64,000 nucleotides of DNA from positions 1-64,000 of the forward strand of contig CANIVU010000041.1 of assembly GCA_947470805.1 (NCBI GenBank), written 5' to 3'. A program made the position numbers and the translations under genes. Shown here in pieces: positions 41,673-50,210 of the stretch; positions within the stretch are counted from its first letter, which is position 1; each line of letters opens with the position of its first letter. This DNA comes from Acidobacteriota bacterium. GTDB taxonomy: Bacteria; Acidobacteriota; Terriglobia; Bryobacterales; Bryobacteraceae. A model generated the notes under the pieces. The model was not told where the DNA came from and did no database searches. It saw nothing but the letters and a program-made list of their open reading frames with translations.

Positions 41673-42956
41673 ATGCGTATTGAACTGGCGTTTGGAAAGA
41701 CAGGGCTTGCCGCGGAGCTGCCCGACACATTGCGGTATCAGTTTTTGGAGGCCCGATCGGCGGTGGCGCTCGCCGACGGCGCAGCCGCACTCGAAGCGGC
41801 GATGGATGCCCCGATCGGCACCGCCCCCCTCGTCGAACTGGCGCGCGGCAAGAAGACCGCCGCGATTTCCGTCTGTGACATTACCCGCCCGGCGCCGAAC
41901 CGCCTGGTCCTGCCGCCGCTGTTGGCGCGTCTGGAACAGGGCGGCATTACCCGCGAGAATACGACCGTGCTGATCGCCACCGGTCTCCACCGCCCGGCGA
42001 CGGAAGAGGAAATCCGCGAGATCATCGGGCCGGATCTCTACGGGAAAATCCGCGTTGTGAACCACCATGCCAAGGTGCTCTCCGAACACACATATCTGGG
42101 CGACACGACGACCGGCACCCCCGTCCACATCGATTCGCGCTTCATCGCGGCCGACCTCCACATCACCCTCGGCTTCATCGAGCCGCACTTGATGCTCGGC
42201 TTCTCCGGCGGCCGCAAGCTGATCGCCCCCGGCCTCGCCGCCCAGGAAACGATCAAGGTGCTCCACAGCCCCAAGTTCATGCGCGACAAACGCGCCGTGG
42301 AAGGTTCGGTTGAGGACAATCCGCTCCACCGCGAGTTGATTGAAATCTCCCGCATCGCCCGGCACGATTTTCTGGTCGACGTCTCCCTCACGCGCGACCG
42401 CAAAATTGCCCAGGTCTTCGCCGGCCACCCAGAGCAGGCCCACCGCCGCGGCATGGAGTTCGTCGGCAAAGTCATGCTGGAGCGCATCGAGGAGCCCGTC
42501 GACGCCGTCATCACCACCTCCGCCGGCTACCCGTTGGATCTCACGTTCTACCAGACTGTGAAAGGGATCACCGCCGCCAGCCACATCGTGAAACCGGGCG
42601 GCCGGATTCTGGTTGTCTCCGCCTGCACCGAAGGCGCCGGCGCACCGGAGTTCTGCGAGATGCTGGAGCGCTTCCCTACCCCGCAGGCCTTCCTGGACCA
42701 CGTTGCGGAAAATCCCGTCGTCGTCGACCAGTGGCAGTTGGAGAAACTGGCGCTCGTCTGCCGCGACAAGGAGCTGCTGTTCCACGTGCCCGGGCTGGAG
42801 GCGCACTATCAGGACAAGCTGTGGGGGCGCACGTTTGCCGATGTGAACGAAGCCATCGCGGCCGCGCTCGATGGCCTGCCGGCCGGCGCCCGCATTGCCG
42901 TAATCCCCGAAGGCCCCTATGTACTGGCCAGAGTGGAGGAAGGCGTGTTGGCCTGA
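41673..42956 (+). CDS. LarA-family (nickel-pincer lactate racemase-like) protein
   Basis: The 427-residue protein fits the LarA family, which racemises lactate or other 2-hydroxyacids with a nickel pincer nucleotide bound to a lysine. Visible: SVCDITRPAPN, IATGLHRPATEEE (candidate catalytic His), IEPHLMLGFSGGRKLIAPG (second His and the cofactor Lys), and PLDLTFYQTVKGI. The larB/C/E maturation genes are not seen in the window. Start 41673 is used; a TTG at 41664 is possible. Its 3' end overlaps the convergent sensor gene by 40 bp. Confidence 0.87.
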   Translation: MRIELAFGKTGLAAELPDTLRYQFLEARSAVALADGAAALEAAMDAPIGTAPLVELARGKKTAAISVCDITRPAPNRLVLPPLLARLEQGGITRENTTVLIATGLHRPATEEEIREIIGPDLYGKIRVVNHHAKVLSEHTYLGDTTTGTPVHIDSRFIAADLHITLGFIEPHLMLGFSGGRKLIAPGLAAQETIKVLHSPKFMRDKRAVEGSVEDNPLHRELIEISRIARHDFLVDVSLTRDRKIAQVFAGHPEQAHRRGMEFVGKVMLERIEEPVDAVITTSAGYPLDLTFYQTVKGITAASHIVKPGGRILVVSACTEGAGAPEFCEMLERFPTPQAFLDHVAENPVVVDQWQLEKLALVCRDKELLFHVPGLEAHYQDKLWGRTFADVNEAIAAALDGLPAGARIAVIPEGPYVLARVEEGVLA

Positions 42957-45421
42957 GGCCAGCCGTCTCTGTCCACAGCTGCCCGGCCGTCTTCGGCCTG
43001 TTGCCGGCTGGCGTATTTATGGCGGTACATACGCTGGTCGGCAATCGATAGCAGGAGTTCGGCGTCGGCGCCATCTTCCGGATACCGGGCAAAGCCGACG
43101 GCGCAGGAAAGCACGTTTTCCCCTGTGATCATACGGCCCGCATCGGCGGCAAGCTGGGAGAGTTGCGCGGCACGAACGTCAAAGTTGCTGGCCTCCGCCC
43201 CTGGCATGACGATGACAAACTCATCTCCGCCCATGCGGGCGACGTAGTCGTACTCCCGGCAGTTCTCGCGTAATCGGGATGCCACCTCGCGCAGCACTCG
43301 ATTCCCTTCCAGATGTCCAAACCGGTCGTTCACGAGTTTGAACCCGTTCAGATCACAGACCACCAACTCGAGCGGTTCGACGTTCCGCCGGCATCGGTTC
43401 AGTTCTTCTTCCAGACGGGGGAAGAGGCTGCGGGCGTTCGGCAGGCCAGTCAGGTAGTCGGTGGTGGCGGTCGTTTCCGCCACATGGAATTTGAGCGCGT
43501 TTTCGATGGAATTGGAGAGTTTCGCGCTGATACCGTTCAAGATCCGGAGATGGTCTCTCGAAAACGCATCTTTGTCGGCATGGTAGAGAGATAGGACGCC
43601 GACAACTCCCTGCGCGCCCTCCAGCGGCACGGCAAGCGCGGATCGAAGAGTGGAGAACTTCGTTGGATCGTTCAGGTATCCCGGCTCCACCGACGGATTG
43701 CCGTTGAGAATGGGTTGACGGCGTTCGGCCACCCATCCGCTCAGTCCCTGTCCATACGGGATCTCCAAGGAGGCAAACAACCGGAAATTCTCACCGGTGA
43801 CGTACTCGGGAATCAACTTGTCATCGCGCAGGAAATAGATCGCCAATGAGTCAAACGGTACCAGCCGTTTTAGTCGCGTCGCCAAAACAGAGAGAGTCTC
43901 CTGGAGGCTGAGCGAACTGCCAAGATCGCTGGTGAGTTCGAACAGCGTCAGCACCTCCAATCGGGCCGCGGCAATCTTTTCCAGGAAGTTCGGCGCGTGG
44001 CCGGATACGCTCTTCCCATCGGCAGACGATGGGGCGGCCTGTTCAAATCCAGCCGCCGGTTTCCCGCGCGTTACCCGCAGCGCGGCGATGTCCTTGATCC
44101 TGCCCGCGTTCGCCTTCACAGTCTGCTCCAGGTAATGGTAGTTGGCCACCAACACCTGCACCACATCCGGGTCGAACGACTGGCCGGCTTCTTTCTGGAC
44201 AAACGCAATCGCCTCCGAAGGCGGCAGCGCCCGGCGATACTGGCGATCGGAACTCAACGCATCGAAACAATCGACGGCGGACAGAATCCGCGCGCCGATC
44301 GGAATATTGGCCCCCCGCAGCCCGTCCGGATAGCCTTCGCCATTCCAGCGCTCGTGGTGGGAACGCACGATGGGCGCCACCGGATACGGGAAGTTGGCCC
44401 GCTCAATAATGTCGGCGCCGACGATCGGGTGGATCTTCATCTTCTCGAACTCATCCGGCGTCAGACGGCCGGGCTTGGAAAGGATGTGTTCAGGCACAGC
44501 CAGCTTGCCGATATCATGCAACAAGGCGGCCGCGCGCAGGGCCTCCAATTCCGCCTCGCTGATCCGCATGATCCGGCCGATTTCGATGGCATAGGTCTGC
44601 ACACGTTCCAGGTGGTTCGCCGTCGTCGAGTCTTTGGCTTCAATCGCCAGGGCCAGCGCTTCGATGGTCCGTAGATGCAGGCCCGCCAGTTCCTCGGCGT
44701 GGCGAAGGCCATCGTCCACGCGGGCAATATGGAGTTGATAGGAGCGGGTGATCAGATACACCACCGGCAATACCAGGAGCGAGAGTTGCCATCCGATCCG
44801 GTGCGACAACGTGGCAAAACACCCGGCCACCGCCGCACCCGCCACGGAATAGGGGAGCGACCAAAGGCTGCAGTCCTTCCATGTTCCGATGATCCGCCGG
44901 CCCTCGGTCCAGGCGATCGCGATGGAGACAGGAATGGTGGAGGAAAGGAACAGGACCAGCGCCGCCGGGATCAATTGAAATGTCTCATCGGTCACCGTGT
45001 CCCCACTCGGCATCGACCAGTAGACCAGCGTCGCAAGATGGACTGAGATGGCCGCCACCGAGAGGTTGAACATCACCTTGAGTGCGTTCGGGGACCGTTC
45101 GTGCGCGAACAAGCACTGAATTACCGCCGCCCCGCCCGCCAGTACCACCAATTCCCCGCGCGTCAGGTGCACCAGCCCAATCAGGATGAACAGGAAATTG
45201 ATAGAGAGTGTGCCGCTGACAGTCGGCAGGCTTACGCGCAACCCGGCTGCCAAAGCTGCCATTACAAAATAGGTAAGGAACCGGGTAGTGTCAGAAGTCT
45301 GAAAGGGAATCAGATCAATCCACAGGCAGGTAGCGCCAATGGCAATGATCGAATATAGGAACGCGCGGACCTTCCCGCTGTGTTGCGGGGCGTCGGAACC
45401 GTCGCGATGAAAGAATGACAC
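42917..45421 (-). CDS. membrane HD-GYP / GAF / GGDEF protein (paralogue)
   Basis: The 834-residue protein has N-terminal membrane helices (about 20-225), HD-GYP (HDIGKLAVPEHIL from 302, HHERWNGEGYPDG near 360), a GAF domain (about 480-640) and a GGDEF domain (DYLTGLPNARSLFP, MGGDEFVIVMPGAE). All c-di-GMP motifs look intact. It starts at GTG 45421 with AGGAG upstream and is divergent from the regulator gene at 45662. It is closely related to the 13254-15659 gene, including an exactly matching HD position. Confidence 0.92.
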   Translation of the reverse strand: MSFFHRDGSDAPQHSGKVRAFLYSIIAIGATCLWIDLIPFQTSDTTRFLTYFVMAALAAGLRVSLPTVSGTLSINFLFILIGLVHLTRGELVVLAGGAAVIQCLFAHERSPNALKVMFNLSVAAISVHLATLVYWSMPSGDTVTDETFQLIPAALVLFLSSTIPVSIAIAWTEGRRIIGTWKDCSLWSLPYSVAGAAVAGCFATLSHRIGWQLSLLVLPVVYLITRSYQLHIARVDDGLRHAEELAGLHLRTIEALALAIEAKDSTTANHLERVQTYAIEIGRIMRISEAELEALRAAALLHDIGKLAVPEHILSKPGRLTPDEFEKMKIHPIVGADIIERANFPYPVAPIVRSHHERWNGEGYPDGLRGANIPIGARILSAVDCFDALSSDRQYRRALPPSEAIAFVQKEAGQSFDPDVVQVLVANYHYLEQTVKANAGRIKDIAALRVTRGKPAAGFEQAAPSSADGKSVSGHAPNFLEKIAAARLEVLTLFELTSDLGSSLSLQETLSVLATRLKRLVPFDSLAIYFLRDDKLIPEYVTGENFRLFASLEIPYGQGLSGWVAERRQPILNGNPSVEPGYLNDPTKFSTLRSALAVPLEGAQGVVGVLSLYHADKDAFSRDHLRILNGISAKLSNSIENALKFHVAETTATTDYLTGLPNARSLFPRLEEELNRCRRNVEPLELVVCDLNGFKLVNDRFGHLEGNRVLREVASRLRENCREYDYVARMGGDEFVIVMPGAEASNFDVRAAQLSQLAADAGRMITGENVLSCAVGFARYPEDGADAELLLSIADQRMYRHKYASRQQAEDGRAAVDRDGWPQANTPSSTLAST

Positions 45422-45661
45422 GCTTGGTTTGCGCTCCTATCACCGTTAATCGACAGGGAGGGGGCCAGGCTGTAGCAACTAGGGGTGTTTCCTAGGCGTA
45501 ATTCGAGGTAACTGATAGCAATAATTGAGTTTTTACCCATTTCCGGGATTTCCGTAGTCCCTAGGTTCTAAGGCGTTTTTCGGCGCAAGTACAGGGAAGA
45601 GACACCTATCAAAGGGCGCGCCTGTTAGCGCACTATGGTTCCAGGATCAATCCAGGACAGC

Positions 45662-46723
45662 ATGCAAGGAATAACCCATAGTTTCTTGGGCGTGCCAGTG
45701 GTGGCGGCTAGCCGGCCAATGCGGACTCTGCTGAACACTGTGCAACTGATTGCCACCTCCGAGGCTACCGTCCTCGTGGAAGGTGAAAGTGGCGCGGGAA
45801 AAGAAGTGATCGCCCGGGCGCTGCACTGTTTTTCGCCACGGAGCAGTGGCCCCTGGGTGAATTTGAACTGCGCGGCGCTGCCGGACTGGTTGCTGGAAAC
45901 CGAACTGTTCGGCTGCGAAACGTCCAACCCGGCCGAGGGGGTCTTCCCACGTCCGGGCATGTTCGAACTCGCCGATGGCGGGACGTTGTTTCTGGACGAA
46001 ATCAGCGACTTGGAGATGAAGGTCCAGGCGAAGCTACTCCGAGTGCTCGATGGGTTCCCGTTCTTCCGGAACGGTGGTATGAAACCGATCCATCCCAAAG
46101 TACGCCTGGTTGTGGCCACTAACCAGAAATTGGAAGAAGCCGTGGCGGCTGGCCGCTTTCGTGCCGACCTGTTCCACCGGTTAACCCAGTTCCGCATCGT
46201 CGTCCCGCCCTTGCGGGACCGGATTGAGGACATCGTCCCGTTGGCGGAACATTTTCTGGACGCCGCTCGCGACGGGCTGGAAATCACCGATGACGCCAAG
46301 CGGACCTTGGAATCCTACCCTTGGCCTGGCAACGTTCGGGAACTGCAGAACGTGATTAATATGTGCGCGGTCACCGCTCGCGGTCATGCCGTTCGCACGC
46401 TCGACCTGCCGGAACGGTTGCAGGATCACTACGCCTGCCTCCCGGAACAGGAAAGCGATCTGAAGCGTCTGTTCCATTCGGTTAATTCCGAACTTGATGG
46501 CCCCGGTGGCGGTACGGCGGCGGGCGCCATGCTACAAGATATGGAGAAACGGTTGATCCTCCAGGTGCTCTCTCACACCGGCGGTCACCAGGAACGAGCG
46601 GCGAACCTGCTGGGCATATCGCGCCGCACACTGAGTCGAAAATTGAAACAGTACGATTCCGAGCATAAAGACAGCACTGGCGATAGAGAAGTCGAACACG
46701 AAGCGGGACTGGAGTTAGTATGA
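45662..46723 (+). CDS. AAA+ enhancer-binding-like regulator with Fis-type HTH, GAFTGA lost
   Basis: The 353-residue protein has a sigma-54-activator-type AAA+ domain with Walker A GESGAGKE (about 41-48), LFLDE as Walker B (about 109-113), sensor/R-finger segment FRADLFHRL, and the WPGNVRELQN motif. The C-terminal HTH is ERAANLLGISRRTLSRKL. The GAFTGA loop that contacts sigma-54 is replaced by SNPAEG in an otherwise aligned ELFGCET...VFPRPG stretch. No receiver or sensing domain precedes the AAA+ domain. Start chosen for AGGA upstream of ATG 45662; ATG 45635 is possible. The PilZ gene is coupled. Confidence 0.88.
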   Translation: MQGITHSFLGVPVVAASRPMRTLLNTVQLIATSEATVLVEGESGAGKEVIARALHCFSPRSSGPWVNLNCAALPDWLLETELFGCETSNPAEGVFPRPGMFELADGGTLFLDEISDLEMKVQAKLLRVLDGFPFFRNGGMKPIHPKVRLVVATNQKLEEAVAAGRFRADLFHRLTQFRIVVPPLRDRIEDIVPLAEHFLDAARDGLEITDDAKRTLESYPWPGNVRELQNVINMCAVTARGHAVRTLDLPERLQDHYACLPEQESDLKRLFHSVNSELDGPGGGTAAGAMLQDMEKRLILQVLSHTGGHQERAANLLGISRRTLSRKLKQYDSEHKDSTGDREVEHEAGLELV

Positions 46724-47031
46724 CCGGAGCAGATTGGAAACCCTCCCTTTCGCACAGTGATAACGCGGTTGGGACCGATGACCGCCGTGCCGAGCCCCGG
46801 TTCCCCGCCTCCGGCGAGGTTCGTCTGCTGTTTAACAATCCGCAGTCGCTGGCCATTCCCGGCAGAATCCTCGATGTCAGCCAGCACGGGATGCGAGTTG
46901 AACATATGTATGCCGCCCTCACCAGCGGTACCATTCTGCAGATCGAGTCAGGCGCGTCGCAGTACACGGCCCGCGTCGTCTGGAACCGAATTAAAGACGA
47001 CGGCGTCGAAAGCGGCTTCTACCTCTTATAG
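46720..47031 (+). CDS. PilZ-domain protein
   Basis: The 103-residue protein has the PilZ motifs DDRRAEPRFPASGEVRLL (RxxxR) and LDVSQHGMRV (DxSxxG). Its ATG overlaps the regulator's TGA by 4 nt (ATGA), so the c-di-GMP receptor and the regulator are made together. It may gate the regulator's activity by c-di-GMP (inference). Its stop overlaps the convergent methyltransferase gene by 6 bp. Confidence 0.87.
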   Translation: MTGADWKPSLSHSDNAVGTDDRRAEPRFPASGEVRLLFNNPQSLAIPGRILDVSQHGMRVEHMYAALTSGTILQIESGASQYTARVVWNRIKDDGVESGFYLL

Positions 47032-47556
47032 CTTTTCGTACTCGAACCGCATGACCTTGCCGCGGATCACGAAACAGAGGTAGTGCTCCCAAAACAGCCG
47101 GAAGCGTGGCCAGGCGTTCACCAACGCCTCGAACCCCAGGTAACGCCACAACGCCAGCAGGCGGACGTGGATTCGCACTTCGCGAAAACGCACGGCCGAG
47201 TAGTACCCATAGCCCGCGTTATCGTCGCCGAAGTAGCGAAACGAATAGGTGTTCAGGTGCCATTTGTGGGATGGGTCACACCAGGAACTGAAGTCGGTGT
47301 AGTGCGGGGTCTCCATCAGCAGCCGGCCGCCGGGCCGCAGAATGCGATGGATCTCCTCCATCGTTCGCAGCACATCGCCGACATGCTCGATGACGTGAAT
47401 CAAACGGACCTGGTCGAACGAAGCGCTCTCCACCGGCCAGGGAAACTGGTCCAGATCCCAAACAATGTCGGCGGCCGTGCCCGGCAAACGGTCGATTCCC
47501 ACCGCTCCCGGATATTTCTTTATCCCGCACCCGACATCGAGTATCTTTTCCGCCAC
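47026..47556 (-). CDS. class I SAM-dependent methyltransferase
   Basis: The 176-residue protein has motif I ILDVGCGIKKYPGAVGID, then DIVWDLDQFPWPVE, VRLIHVIEHVGD and LRPGGRLLMETPH, typical of UbiE/type 11-like methyltransferases. It is short, with an aromatic-rich C-terminus (FRLFWEHYLCFVI). Acceptor unknown. It stands alone, convergent with the PilZ gene. Confidence 0.85.
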   Translation of the reverse strand: MAEKILDVGCGIKKYPGAVGIDRLPGTAADIVWDLDQFPWPVESASFDQVRLIHVIEHVGDVLRTMEEIHRILRPGGRLLMETPHYTDFSSWCDPSHKWHLNTYSFRYFGDDNAGYGYYSAVRFREVRIHVRLLALWRYLGFEALVNAWPRFRLFWEHYLCFVIRGKVMRFEYEKL

Positions 47557-47873
47557 TAGAAGACAGTGTAACGCGCCGTTGGCCGGTCAGCCCTCGGGGA
47601 GTGTAGGGCCACCGCGGCGCCCTACAAGAATCGGAATTATCCGGGTAATGAACAGAAGGAAAACCGTCGAAAAGAGTTTACGGAAGCGCGCCGCCATCCT
47701 CCTTCACCGGAAACGGAAGGGGGTAGCAAACAATTTGCAGAAGTATTGTGTTACAAACCTTGCTTCAGATTGTCACTGGACCGTAATATTGGGTCAGCAA
47801 CAGCGGAATCTGATTGACAGCACCATTCTATGGTGGACAATGAGATGTCAGACCAGATCGAGGAGAGCAGCCG
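47557..47873. promoter_or_regulatory. leader region of the FecR gene, with candidate promoter
   Basis: No gene is seen in these 317 bp. A candidate sigma-70 promoter is TTGACA at 47814-47819, 16-bp spacer and GACAAT at 47836-47841. The ribosome site GAGGAGA lies just before the start at 47874. The upstream part is AT-richer than its surroundings around 47690-47800. Confidence 0.45.
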
Positions 47874-48941
47874 ATGCGAATCACACAAGCCGTTACAATC
47901 GTTACAGTTATGGCGGCGTGCAGCGCCCTTAACAGCTTCGGTCAGTCAGTGATCTCAGCCAAAGCGGGCGTGATCCACTACACCGAAGGGGACGTGAATA
48001 TCGCTTCCGGGAAAACGGTGGAACCGGTGGAAGCGCGCAGCGGTGGCAAGTACACCGATCTGAAGGAAGGCCAAGCACTCGGCACGGCGGAAGGCCGTGT
48101 GGAAATGTTGCTTAACCCCGGTGTTTTCTTCCGGATGGGGGAAAACAGCTCGGTCAAGATGATTTCCTCCCGGCTGTCGGACACGCGCCTGGACTTGACG
48201 AGCGGCGTGGCGCTGGTGGAAGTCGCTGAAGTTTCGAAGGAAAACGCGGTTACGATCCTCGTCAAGGACGCTGCGGTGACGTTTTCCAAGATGGCGCTGG
48301 TCCGGCTCGATGCCGAAAACGGAATCAAGGTGTTTAAGGGTGAAGCGCAGGTAATGACCGGCGGCACCCCGCAAATCCTCCGTGAAGGCCGTGAGATGCA
48401 GTTCCAGGCCGGCAACGCCGTGGTGAAGTTCGACGCCAAACAGGGAGATCCGCTCTACCGCTGGGCCAACCGGCGCGCCGAGTACATCGCCATGGCCAAC
48501 ATCGCCTCCGCCAAGATGGCCCGTTCCAGCTACAGCGGCCTCTCGGGCTCCAACTATCCGACGGCCGGCGGTTGGTTCTACAACTCCTTCTACGGGATGA
48601 TGACGTACTTGCCGATGGGCAACAGCCTTTACCGTAGCCCGTTCGGCTACATGTACTACAGCCCGCAACGCGTGGCGCGATACTACTCGAACTACATGCA
48701 GGCGCAGAATCCGTCTGGCGGCGGTTCGATGGCGGCGACTGGCGGTGGCAACAACGGCCGCGCCTGGAACTCCGATAACGGCTACTACACCACGCAATCC
48801 CGCTCGGCCGGCCCGGTCACCTCGATGCCCGCTGGCGGCGGCGGCGCTCCGGCGGCTGCTGCTTCAGCTCCTCCTGCAGCCCGCGGTGCGGACGCTGGCA
48901 CCGGACGTGGCGCTGCTGGCGGCGGCGGCCGCGGGAAATAA
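47874..48941 (+). CDS. secreted FecR-domain protein
   Basis: The 355-residue protein has a signal peptide (1-23, TIVTVMAACSALNSFGQS) and a FecR-like beta domain (about 28-190: GDVNIASGK, LKEGQALGTAEGRVEMLLNP, VFFRMGENSSVKM). The C-terminal part is rich in Tyr, Ser, Gly and Ala (YRSPFGYMYYSPQRVARYY; the last 60 residues mostly G/A/P). FecR domains bind or sense at the envelope; here no sigma factor is adjacent. The start has a strong GAGGAG site, and a perfect terminator follows. Confidence 0.85.
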   Translation: MRITQAVTIVTVMAACSALNSFGQSVISAKAGVIHYTEGDVNIASGKTVEPVEARSGGKYTDLKEGQALGTAEGRVEMLLNPGVFFRMGENSSVKMISSRLSDTRLDLTSGVALVEVAEVSKENAVTILVKDAAVTFSKMALVRLDAENGIKVFKGEAQVMTGGTPQILREGREMQFQAGNAVVKFDAKQGDPLYRWANRRAEYIAMANIASAKMARSSYSGLSGSNYPTAGGWFYNSFYGMMTYLPMGNSLYRSPFGYMYYSPQRVARYYSNYMQAQNPSGGGSMAATGGGNNGRAWNSDNGYYTTQSRSAGPVTSMPAGGGGAPAAAASAPPAARGADAGTGRGAAGGGGRGK

Positions 48942-48962
48942 ACGACTCTCCCTGGCACGACC

Positions 48963-49002
48963 GGAAACGGGGCACCTCGAAAGAGATGCCCCGTTTCCTT
49001 TT
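48963..49002 (+). terminator. terminator after the FecR gene
   Basis: GGAAACGGGGCA (48963-48974) pairs with TGCCCCGTTTCC (48987-48998); the stem continues past one mismatch as CTC/GAG with a GAAA tetraloop. TTTT follows. Confidence 0.85.
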
Positions 49003-49148
49003 GGTCTGTACATTGCGGTTGCCAGCGGCTGAGCCGCCTGCAGTCCGAGGTCCACCGGCGAAAAGCAACGCCGTCTCCGGTACGCCTTACGGTTCCGGGC
49101 ATTGGGGACGGACAACACATCCCTGGCGTTCGCGACTCCCGCGGCTGG

Positions 49149-50210
49149 CTACGGGGTGATCTGGCCCAGGATGACGGCGTGCCGGGCACCAGTGGCGCTG
49201 GGGAGCGAGTTGGGGCGGCGGTGCCAGGTTTCGTGCGCCAGGATGGCGAAGGCAACGGCTTCTTTGGCTTCGGCGGGCAGGCCGTAGTCGTCGGTGGTCT
49301 GTACAAGTGTTTTGGGAAGTAATCCCCGCAGATGATTCATAATGTGCGGGTTGTTCGTCCCGCCACCGGCGGCGATCAATTCATCGGGCGCGCTAGCGCG
49401 GATGGCTTCATAGATCGTCACCGGAGTCAGCAGAGTGACGGTAGCGATCAGGTCGTAGAGATCAATCTGAGTGGCCAGCAGCTGGGCGATGAACTCGCGG
49501 CCGAACTGCTCCCGGCCACAAGACTTGGGGGCCTTGCGCGTGTAGTATTTATTAGCCAGCAGTGCTTTCAGCAGAGCCTGATTCGGCTTCCCCTTTGCTG
49601 CTAAGTGGCCGTCTTTGTCGTAGTTTCGCTTGCCTTTGCTAATAATCCAGGCGAGCTGATCGATGATCATGTTCCCCGGGCCCGTATCAAAGGCCACAAC
49701 CGTTTCCGGAGGGCAGCCGGCGGGCAGCAAGGTTACATTCGCTATACCGCCGATGTTTAACAAAACACGGCTCTTCTTGGCGCTGCGGTAGAGCAGGTAG
49801 TCGACAAACGGAACGAGCGGAGCACCTTGGCCGCCGGCGGCGATGTCGCGCGGCCGAAAGTTGCTAACCACCGGGCACGCCGTGCGCTCCGCCAGAACCT
49901 GGGCTTCACCCAATTGCAGGGTGCAGCCTGGTCCATGAAAAACAGTTTGCCCATGGCAGCCAATCAGTTGCGGCTTATTCTTCAAGCGAAGGATTGCTTT
50001 TGCGTACTGCTCGCCCAGCTCGAAGTTCAGGCGGGCGATCTCACCGGTATGCGCCTCGGCGTTCGACACGGCCAGGATCCGCTCCCGCAGCTTCTTGGGA
50101 TAGGGAACCGTGGCATATTCAAGCAGGTCCCACTTGGCGCCGCGCCGGTCCACGGCAGCGACGGTGATGCCGTCGAGCGAGGTCCCGCTCATGATACCCG
50201 CTACGATCAT
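49149..50210 (-). CDS. anmK: anhydro-N-acetylmuramic acid kinase
   Basis: The 353-residue protein recycles cell-wall 1,6-anhydro-MurNAc to MurNAc-6-phosphate. Signatures: GIMSGTSLDGITVAAV at the N-terminus, LIGCHGQTVFHGPG, NFRPRDIAAGGQGAPLVPF, LNIGGIANVTLLP, AFDTGPGNMIID and ELIAAGGGTNNP. Its ATG overlaps the mutS TGA by 4 nt. It is third in the gdh-mutS-anmK order. Confidence 0.95.
   Translation of the reverse strand: MIVAGIMSGTSLDGITVAAVDRRGAKWDLLEYATVPYPKKLRERILAVSNAEAHTGEIARLNFELGEQYAKAILRLKNKPQLIGCHGQTVFHGPGCTLQLGEAQVLAERTACPVVSNFRPRDIAAGGQGAPLVPFVDYLLYRSAKKSRVLLNIGGIANVTLLPAGCPPETVVAFDTGPGNMIIDQLAWIISKGKRNYDKDGHLAAKGKPNQALLKALLANKYYTRKAPKSCGREQFGREFIAQLLATQIDLYDLIATVTLLTPVTIYEAIRASAPDELIAAGGGTNNPHIMNHLRGLLPKTLVQTTDDYGLPAEAKEAVAFAILAHETWHRRPNSLPSATGARHAVILGQITP

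Noticed and set aside
41643-42806. Long minus-strand frame opposite the LarA-type gene
   Set aside because: No recognisable motif; the plus strand encodes conserved LarA motifs.
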